Below are positions 51,001-64,000 of a stretch of DNA of 64,000 nt, in pieces. The notes below the pieces were generated by a model. The model made no database searches and had not been told where the DNA came from. It saw nothing but the letters and a program-made list of their open reading frames with translations. Both the position numbers and the translations under genes were made by a program. The DNA is from Larimichthys crocea (taxonomy: Eukaryota > Chordata > Actinopteri > Sciaenidae). The first letter of the stretch is position 1. Each line of letters begins with the position of its first letter. The DNA lies in the NCBI RefSeq assembly GCF_000972845.2, contig NC_040020.1, positions 2,852,669 to 2,916,668 on the forward strand. Direction: 5' to 3'.

Positions 51001-54000
51001 GGTAATATTGTGTGTCTGTCTTCTTTCAGCGCTGCACACGCACAAAGTCATCTCGAGAACATTTCAGACGCTTCACTCTCAGGTGAAATCTGAATCCTGT
51101 GTTCTAACCGTCTGTGACAGTCCCGTTATTATTTGGCCAAACAGAGGCATTCATGCAACACCTGAAGAAATCTCTCCAGACACGCTGTGTGAAGACTTGC
51201 ATCAGTGGATACAGTAAGTTTTTAAAAATGTATTTCAGACTATTTTTGTTTTCGGTTTGGCTGAATAGTCATTTTTTATGGATTTGTTCCAGGACGGATG
51301 AACAGGAGAGTGCCGGCAAGAGATCTGCAAAAAAGAAAAGCAAAAAAAGTTCAGCAGTGGTATGTACACGTTTTGAATATGGAGATTATTGGACGAGTTT
51401 TCTGTAGTGATAGTGATTTTTTTTTTTTACTTTTTTAAATTTTCACCATGTAATCCAGGTATCTCACATAACATCTTAGAAATTTCCATAGTATAAAAAT
51501 GAAAAATGTCATTTTATGTGACCTCCAGTGCTGAATCCAAAGATATCTGGTTTCTTTTAATAACAAAAATGGCATTATAGCAGAGGATGGTTCGCGTGTC
51601 TTAACCTCTGGGTACCACTCCCAGCATGTTAATGCTACACCACACTGCTATTCACCCCAGATGGGACTCGAACCCACAATCCCTGGCTTAGGAGGCCAGT
51701 GCCTTATCCATTAGGCCACTGGGGCTTCTACAACTGCTGTTGGTGGGGGTGGGGTGGGGTATTGTGCACGTGTCAGTGTTCAGTTGTGGTAACACTGGCA
51801 CTGTTATCCCTTTTTAAGTCCATTTTCTATGTACAGATAGTGTACATAGAGAGTGATTTTGTGTAATGGAACATCAGTGGATCATGAGCATTGTTCATTG
51901 TTGGCTACACAGCACATTAATTGTTTTAGTCTAAAGATCAAGTCAGATAAAAGTAAGAAAAAAGTTCAAGGTGACGTTTTCGGTTGTCTTGTTTTATCTG
52001 ACCAATAGTCTAAAATTCAGTTTACTACCACACAAGTATGACAAAAACAAGTGCTCATGTTTAAGAAGCTAGAACAAGTGACTTTTTTTTCGCATTTTTG
52101 GTTTTAATGTACAAAAATGTACAATCAATTGAGTCTAAAAATAGTTGCAGATTAATTTTCCTGTTGATTGACATCGCTTAATCAACTTCAGCTACAAACC
52201 TAAGGCCTTAGGTTGTCTTTGTGTGCTTGAGCTTGAATGTAAATCCACACTTGTCGCTCAGAATGTCATCAACCTTCGCCTGATGATGGAGGTGACGAAG
52301 ACTGGCCCTGTTTCAGCTCCGATCCTCAGCAAAACAGTCCAGAAATCCCATTTCCTGTCTACAACTCTTCCCATAGACTGTGTCATCCGAACCACCTGCA
52401 ACGACACAATCAAAGAGTATGTCTCACCTTAAAGACATGGGATTTTATATTACTCGCCACCAGTCACGACGTTGTCTCTCACTGAGAAAGCTTTTCGTTT
52501 TGCTGTTGCAGTGCCTTTGAGCGCCTGTTGGCGGCGCTGACTCATCAGCTGTGTGAGATGGAGAAAGTGACCCTGCAGCACATGAAGGGGACCTCACTAG
52601 TGAAACCTGAACCGCTCCACTTCCTCCTTCCAGAGCCAAAAGGACTTGTGACAGTGGTTTACCCAGCAGGAGTCCCTGACAGCCAACTAGAGACACAACG
52701 CAAGGTAAGAACCGCAGATTCTTTAAAATCCTAAACAACATGAAGTTCCCCTTACATTCATTGTTCAAACAACATACAGCATAGAGATGAATTCATGTCC
52801 AGCTAACATGCAGTCAATTCAGCTCATTGTGCATGAAATACTAGTTGATCTTTGTTTGTTTTTAACACTTTTTTATTACATTTCACTCAAAATGTCTTTC
52901 TCCATAGGAATTGCATCAACAGTTCGAGCTGCCAGATGACTGGCCCTTTTTTAGAAGAGCCAACGCTTACCACTTTCCCAATGAACCCTACAAAGATGGT
53001 TACCTTCGAAACCCTCACCTATTCCTCACACATCCCACCCTGGAAAATGGAAAGGTACGGACAACTACCAGATTAACAATCTGTCTCTTCTTTTTAAAGA
53101 TGGATACTAAGACATACTCTGCAATGAATAGTAGCCCCTTTTCTCATGTGTGTGTTTGCGTGTCTTTTCTAGGTGTACTTGGTCCAGGGGATCTACAGCT
53201 ACCACCACTACATGCAGGATCATATGGATGACAATGGTTGGGGCTGTGCTTATCGCTCCCTGCAGACCATCTGCTCCTGGTTCCAGCAGCAAGGCTACAC
53301 AGAGCGGCCTGTGCCCACACACAAGGAGATCCAACAGGTACAGTAGTAATCCCGTAGATATGATGCACAGCATAACTACCACAATACAACAGAACTGATC
53401 AAATGGGTTTCTCTCTCCAGGCTTTGGTGGATGTCGGAGACAAACAGGCGTCCTTTGTCGGATCACGGCAGTGGATCGGATCCATCGAGGTTCAGGCTGT
53501 TCTGAACCAGCTGCTTGAGGTCACTTCCAAGATCATGTTTGTGAGGTGTGTTATCGATAACACCTAGTTTGATGATGTACATATTATTATTTGGATTTAT
53601 CTGATCATAAATGTTTGTACTCTTTAGTCAAGGTTCGGAGTTGGCCTCCAAAGGCAGAGAACTGGCCAACCACTTCCTTACCGAAGGAACTCCTATCATG
53701 ATTGGTAAGCTGGAACTACTTAAGAATTGTTCCTAAGAGAACAAAGCTAGACTAAGTAACATCTCATTTACTTGTACTTCTTGTGTTGCAGGAGGGGGAG
53801 TTTTAGCTCACACTATTCTAGGTGTGGCGTGGAGTGAGACCACCGGGCAGATCCGATACCTCATCTTAGATCCACATTACACCGGAGCAGAGGACTTACA
53901 GGTTATCACAGACAAGGTAACTGTTCGAAACGCCTACATCTCTGGGAAATATACATCTTCATGTGCTGTAAAATGTTGCGTATGATATGTATGTTGTCTT

Positions 54001-54092
54001 TTCAGGGCTGGTGTGGCTGGAAAGGACCAGAGTTTTGGGATCAAACTGCTTATTATAATCTGTGTCTGCCTCAGAGGCCGAAGATCATCTGA
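43745..54092 (+). CDS. ufsp2: UFM1-specific peptidase 2 (UFSP2)
   Basis: This cysteine protease matures the ubiquitin-like modifier UFM1 and removes it from targets, mainly at the ER. Twelve coding exons: 43745-43747, 43964-44054, 51030-51213, 51293-51359, 52262-52416, 52512-52704, 52908-53054, 53173-53337, 53421-53545, 53628-53704, 53792-53916 and 54006-54092. All are GT-AG and in phase, giving 472 aa (human 469). N-terminal non-catalytic region about 1-270; peptidase C78 domain about 280-472. The catalytic Cys305 is in WGCAYRS. The Asp429-Pro-His431 motif is in LILDPHYTG. The C-terminus is PQRPKII. The first coding exon holds only the ATG. Intron 2 contains a 4.6-kb inverted copy of exons 3-12 and a gap; without that insert it would be about 1.4 kb. 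Identity is very secure. Confidence 0.95.
44478..44565 (+). repeat. Direct repeat A, left copy
   Basis: This block, starting CAGGGTTTACTTTCCTTGCT, recurs at 50079-50144 in the same orientation, just before the right palindrome arm. It differs from that copy by small indels. The pair brackets the inverted segment and the gap. Confidence 0.8.
47690..47709. repeat. 20-base C homopolymer
   Basis: An uninterrupted C run. The matching place in the right arm is a mixed GGTGGGG stretch, so this is likely a sequencing error. Confidence 0.8.
47725..47796 (+). pseudogene. Damaged copy of tRNA-Arg(CCT), left arm
   Basis: This matches the tRNA at 51653-51725 but is 72 nt, not 73. One G is lost after the anticodon stem, and a C-to-G change breaks one base pair of that stem (CTGGG against GCCAG). 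The A and B boxes are intact. The changes fit the error pattern of the whole left arm. Confidence 0.8.
48935..49150 (+). mobile_element. tRNA-derived SINE (left arm copy)
   Basis: A head with a Pol III promoter: GGCGGCTGTGGCTTGCAGGT, then a B box GGTTCAATCCC. A fish-type body follows (CTTGGGCAAGATACTGA) and an end AAAGTGCTTT..GCTATATAAAG. The matching copy in the right arm lies at 50283-50512. Confidence 0.75.
49290..49595 (+). mobile_element. LINE reverse-transcriptase C-terminal fragment, cut by gap
   Basis: The plus strand encodes the motif series [53 protein letters not shown] and [17 protein letters not shown]. This is the usual C-terminus of a fish L2/CR1-like retrotransposon. Stops and frameshifts break the frame. 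The sequence runs straight into the N gap. Confidence 0.8.
49596..49605. other. Assembly gap (10 N)
   Basis: Ten unknown bases between the two palindrome arms. Ten is a conventional filler, so the true gap size is unknown. Confidence 0.98.
49617..49830 (-). mobile_element. LINE-derived fragment, second family
   Basis: The minus strand encodes [20 protein letters not shown], a common C-terminal motif in fish non-LTR elements. A related fragment is at 57480-57620. It is inactive. Confidence 0.6.
50283..50512 (-). mobile_element. tRNA-derived SINE (right arm copy)
   Basis: Reverse-oriented partner of the SINE at 48935-49150. It is longer by small indels and has a complete head (GGGGCGGCTGTGGCTTGCAG). 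It lies in ufsp2 intron 2, about 500 bp before exon 3. Confidence 0.75.
51653..51725 (-). tRNA. tRNA-Arg (anticodon CCT)
   Basis: A complete 73-nt cloverleaf antisense to ufsp2, in the intron between exons 4 and 5. The acceptor stem pairs GCCCCAG with CTGGGGT. The anticodon arm is CTGGC-CTCCTAA-GCCAG. The T arm is GTGGG-TTCGAGT-CCCAT (pairs allow G-U). The A box (TGGCCTAATGG) and B box (GGTTCGAGTCC) are present. CCA is not encoded, as usual. A T run that could end Pol III transcription comes about 80 nt downstream. It decodes AGG. Confidence 0.93.
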
Positions 54093-54831
54093 ACTTTCAC
54101 AACATTTTTTTTCCAACGGACATCATCTGTAAAGCACCTGCAGAACCTGTTTGTTCAACTTTGAAAGTTTTATTAATTCCTGTAATAATGATAATTCAGA
54201 TTAGTCAAGTCTTACATAAAGTGTTGTCTTAGCAACAAAGGCACATCTAGAGATGGATATATATTTATATGTAAAAGAGAAATTGATCTGGACTTGGCAT
54301 TTTCAAAGTGTGACAAAGACGTTTTGTTTTGAGTTTGGTCATTGCTCAGTGTCATCTGTAGACAAACTAAGCCAACATGACTGAGATGTAAAATGTGGCC
54401 TTGACTCCCTTCTGTTGCTGGATGACATGAACGCATGTAGAAGGCATTTTCTACTCATCGTTAAACTGTACCACGTATTTTACAGTCCTCAATTTTCCTT
54501 TGTTCCTTTTTAAATTCTCAAAAGTATTTTTATTTAAATGGCCATGTCACCGATTCTAGCTTCTCAAATTATGACAATTTGATGTTTTGCTTTGTCACGT
54601 GAGAGTCGATTGAATGTCTTTGGGTTTGAGGCTGATTGGAAACAAGACATACATTGTGAAGACATTACATTGGGCTTTCGGAAATTATAATGAGCTCATT
54701 TCACAGACAATAAAACAACAGACAACCAAGTAACACAGGACACTGGACAAATAATTACACTGAAGGATTATTGTTTTGAATGAATTACACTCATTCTTAT
54801 GCATTCTATGATATATATGTATTTGCTAGTG

Positions 54832-54837
54832 AATAAA
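54832..54837 (+). terminator. ufsp2: Poly(A) signal, ufsp2
   Basis: AATAAA about 740 nt past the stop codon. An earlier AATAAA lies near 54706. Its mirror image occurs near the left arm's outer end. Confidence 0.5.
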
Positions 54838-54858
54838 TTAAAGTGAAATTACACTAAT

Positions 54859-56119
54859 CCTCATTTAACTGTAGACCCCCTGGAAACATTTAAAGGACCC
54901 CCGGCCGCTCCTGTGAGTCCCACTCTGAGAACTATTTGTGTAGAGATGTAGTAGCCCAATCTGTGCTACTGACCCCTCTGACACAGCCCATTATTGTAAA
55001 ACAATAACTCCCTGTAATTGAGTTTTCACAACCACTCAGTTGCCAGAGTCAAATGCTTTTCTCACCAGTAGGCATAATGAAATGTGAATTTTCTTTAGAG
55101 GTCACAGAAACGTTCTCATACATGGCCTGATTGTGTGGGACTGTGACAGAAATACCCCCATTCAAATCCCATCACTACCCATCCTGCATTGGCATGTAAA
55201 TTGTATGACAGTGACCAGACACAGGTTTAAACTCTAGATTCACTCCAGTCCTTTTGTCCCAGGACATTGGTATTTCATTCGTGTGTGTGTCACTTCTAGG
55301 TCTAACAATGTTATTAAGAGAAAACCCGTGACAAATCGCAATGTCAGGGGACGCGCCTTCACATAATCCCCTTTCTTGTTAATGGGTATGCACTAGGGGG
55401 AGCAGTTACTATGGCATAATAGATCCCCAAGGAAAAACTACATGACCTCCTGTCTGTTCCTCTACCACTTCTGATTCTTAATATGTTTAAGCCTTTAACT
55501 GAAAAAGACAAATCACTGCAGTGAAACTTTTTATTTGTTTTTCTCTGTTAGCTTATATGCTGTGCATATGGTGCTGAGAAGCTGCTCAGTGGCCAGATTG
55601 TATTAATATGTTGATGCCTGTCACCCAAGAAAATCAGTCATAATATAACAATGAATAATTCACTTAATAGAATAAATACAAACAAACACACAATTGTAGA
55701 GCTGACTCACTCATAATATGCAAATGTACCATATGTCGACTCAACACATTTATTAAAATGTGCTATAAACACATACCATTTATTTAACCACAGTGGTGGA
55801 ATGTAACTAAATACATTTACTTAAATTTGAAGTACTTTACTAGAGTACTTACATTTATTGCTCTACTGTATTTGAGAGGCAAATATTGTACTATTTATTC
55901 CACTACATTTGTCTAGGTTAGTGTTTCTGTGAGAGTTAAAAACTTCTTAATGACTCATAATGTGCTCATGTAATGTATGCCAACTCTCCTTGTTTATTGT
56001 TAGCCGATCACCATCATCTTCACCCCCTTCTGTAATCTGACACAAACACAGTCAATCACTCTTTTTGCAGTTGTTGCACATTATTTAACTGTAAATTTGA
56101 TTTTTTATATACATTTTAT

Positions 56120-56156
<37 letters not shown>

Positions 56157-56500
56157 TATAAATATATATTATATATATATATATATATTTATATGTAATT
56201 CTTAATAGATGGTTCTTGTTTACATATGTTGTTTTTGTTTGTTTGTATACCTAGAGTATGTAAAAATAATTTCCCCCTGGGATTATTAAAATTTTTCTGA
56301 TTCTGATTGGGAAATTTAAAAAACTTAATATTATTTATATATTATTAATTTACTATATATTAAATTCAATACTACAAACCGTTATATTTATAACTTCAGA
56401 CGACACTTTGACTTTGAGGTCTTTTGCTTGTTTGATTGAAATGATTTCACTTTCATCATTTGTTTTTTAAATAATATTAAATTAATCGGATTAATTAGAG
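54859..56500. other. Spacer between ufsp2 and cfap97
   Basis: No gene seen. It holds a fish repeat with TACTTTACTAGAGTACTT motifs at 55790-55930, a long TA microsatellite at about 56127-56190, and a LINE 3' tail (TTTCCCCCTGGGATTATTAA then TCTGATTCTGATT) at 56260-56315. Confidence 0.6.
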
Positions 56501-56554
56501 CACTTAACGGTCGAGCGCACGAGCAAGACTTTATATTGCAGAGCTCTACTGCGC

Positions 56555-56633
56555 AGCAACCGTTGCCAGGAAGTGACGTTGCCTAGTTACAACTCACAGC
56601 AGCAGCAGCCAGCTGAAGAGCCGCTAGCTAAAG
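56555..56633 (+). promoter_or_regulatory. cfap97: cfap97 promoter and likely non-coding exon 1
   Basis: Half-sites of the ciliary RFX X-box: GCAAC at 56556-56560, GTTGCC at 56562-56567 and GTTGCC at 56578-56583. A GC-rich 5' UTR follows and ends at CTAAAG^GTTTGT near 56633, a plausible donor for the intron reaching the acceptor at 57814. Exon boundaries here are inferred. Confidence 0.45.
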
Positions 56634-57177
56634 GTTTGTTTTTAAAGCGCTTCACTTCCACACTTTCACGTTTTCTCAGCGGAACACAGCATCTCTGAAG
56701 AAGCGCACGCAGCCGTACTTCATCTGAGACACTGTCTGTCGAGCCAGGGATGGTGATATATTTGCCTTACACGTATAAACTGGAGTAAATGATGCTAGCT
56801 ATCAAGCTAGCCACCTTAAGGCTTTAACGGTACAAGCGACATGTTTGATGCTAAGTGACGCATATTAAAATGAGTTTTATAGAGTTTGATGTTTTAAGGT
56901 GTAGTTTATCCTACAGCTATTTGTTTCCATTTATGTTTTTTTAATGGTTTGTATTGAATTAGCCTGCAACCTGCTACCATCTTCATTAAGTCTGAATCAG
57001 CTTTTGTCAGTGTTTACATTATTTTTTGTGTGGTAATACATTGTATGTAAATGCAGATTGAAAAGTCTTAACTGATATCTCACAAAGAGAAGATATGATA
57101 AATGTAGACTTGATTTTCAGCCCAATGGAGTGGTAGAAAGAGTGCATTCAATCTCTAAAATGCAGCAGCACAGTTTA

Positions 57178-57625
57178 GATTAGATTAGATTAGATTAGAT
57201 CAGATTAGATTAGATATACTTTATTCATCCCACCATGGGGATATTTACTTGCTACAGCAGCAGAGGAAAGTGTAGCATACACTACAGAGTTAGAAAAAAG
57301 TAGAAAAGGCAAAAAAAAAACACAAAAAACACAATAACAGACATGAAAAACAATCAACCTTCAAAACAGACAAGTACTAAGGATAAAAGTTGCAGGATAT
57401 ATAAAAAGAGTATTGTAATGTTAAGTGTCCATAGTATAAATAATATTACAAAAGTAAGTGACCATGATATAAATAATAACTGCAGGGTATAAATGAAATA
57501 AAATAGAAATAGACCTGCTGAACCTCTTCTTACAGCGTGGGTGTAGCAGTCTGCTGCTGAAGGAGCTGCTCAGGGACGCCACAGTGTCATGTAGGGGGTG
57601 AGAGGTGTTGTCCATGATGGATGTC
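57178..57625 (-). mobile_element. LINE 3' fragment with AGATT repeat
   Basis: A pentamer AGATT array at 57178-57215 is followed by TATACTTTATTCATCCCA, the usual 3' tail seen in reverse. Upstream on the minus strand are the motifs DNTSHPLHDTVASLSSSFSS and LLHPRCKKRFSRS of a fish retrotransposon polyprotein. It lies in cfap97 intron 1. Inactive. Confidence 0.7.
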
Positions 57626-57829
57626 AGCTTAGCTTCAACATCACAATGTAATCAAGTTTCTAGAGGTTGCTAAGATGTTTTTAAGGAACTAAAAGAAGCC
57701 CGATGGAGTGGTAGAAAAATTGCATTCAGTCTCTAAAATGCAGCAGCACAGTTTGGATTAATAGATGCACGTGTTAAAAGTTCTCTAACATTTCGATTTT
57801 ATATTTCCTAACAGGTTTAGCGTGCTGCC

Positions 57830-63623
<5,794 letters not shown>

Positions 63624-64000
63624 GAACACTGGCGTTTACAGATATCTGATTCACAAAGAAGCACATCGCTGGTTCCCTTTAGTGGCATCTGTTGGTATTC
63701 ATTCATCACAAAAGGTTCGATTTGGAAGGAAGCTGAAAGGATCTACACTTAATCAACTATTCTGTGATTTAAGTCATCGTGCTTATCAATTGTAACAATG
63801 AACTTTTTCTCCACTTTTCAATGCTGAAATATGGCAAATCGATGAGCTTAGAGCTATTGTAATGGAATAGTTCTGTTGTGGCTTCTGAATACTGCAGTAA
63901 CTCTTTGCACCAGTTAGTCAGCTGTATTTTTCTTGGAAATATCGTCTAGGCTTCAGCAGATAACCAACGTTTCAATGCTTATTATTTCACTGAGTGATGT
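63624..64000 (+). other. cfap97: cfap97 3' UTR (start)
   Basis: Non-coding sequence after the stop. No AATAAA is seen before the window ends, so the 3' end lies outside. Confidence 0.5.

Larger units (their letters stand above)
50147..54858. repeat. Right arm of the large inverted repeat
   Basis: This arm carries intact ufsp2 exons 3-12, the tRNA-Arg, a SINE and the 3' UTR. It ends about 20 bp past the AATAAA of ufsp2. Its sequence is clean, and all exon frames are open. Confidence 0.93.

Overview
The window is vertebrate nuclear DNA, most likely from a percomorph-type teleost. The genes are split by GT-AG introns, the proteins match vertebrate families closely, and the introns carry fish-type LINE and SINE remnants, a hAT MITE and many microsatellites. 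I assembled exons by hand from splice signals, reading phase and remembered human orthologues. No search was run. Human orthologues of all six genes lie on chromosome 4q (USP53/FABP2; GUCY1A1/GUCY1B1; UFSP2/CFAP97), so the window reads as one conserved-synteny block.

Layout. (1) 600-2453 (+): the last three coding exons of a usp53-like gene, with a long 3' UTR to about 5.73 kb. (2) 6002-7227 (-): complete fabp2, four exons, 133 aa, with a TATA-like box; it converges on usp53. (3) 11317-25120 (-): complete gucy1b1, 13 coding exons, 616 aa. (4) 27341-35160 (-): complete gucy1a1, 8 coding exons, 672 aa. It lies head-to-tail just upstream of gucy1b1, so the two obligate subunits of the nitric-oxide receptor guanylate cyclase sit in tandem. 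(5) 35.2-43.6 kb: no gene seen, with scattered repeats and a LINE remnant. (6) 43745-54092 (+): ufsp2, 12 coding exons, 472 aa. Its second intron contains a backward copy of exons 3-12. (7) 57830-63623 (+): cfap97, four coding exons, 498 aa, a cilium-associated protein whose promoter has RFX-type half-sites.

The most unusual structure is a palindrome of about 4.6 kb per arm (44667-49281 and 50147-54858) around a 10-N gap and LINE debris. The right arm is a clean, fully open ufsp2. In the left arm every one of the ten exons differs in length, nine of them shorter, by my count; one splice donor is lost and the embedded tRNA-Arg(CCT) is damaged. That pattern looks like an unpolished long read, perhaps a hairpin or missed-adapter read, placed at a gap. 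It is probably an assembly error rather than biology, though a real decayed inverted duplication is not excluded.

How the genes relate: gucy1a1 and gucy1b1 encode one heterodimeric enzyme. fabp2 (gut lipid carrier), ufsp2 (UFM1 protease at the ER), cfap97 (cilia) and usp53 (junction-associated inactive USP) are unrelated neighbours. I saw no convincing new biological system. The items worth checking are the palindrome, an unexplained 48-codon ORF at 9.3 kb, two genes whose first coding exon is only the ATG, and duplicated blocks around the gucy1b1 5' end.
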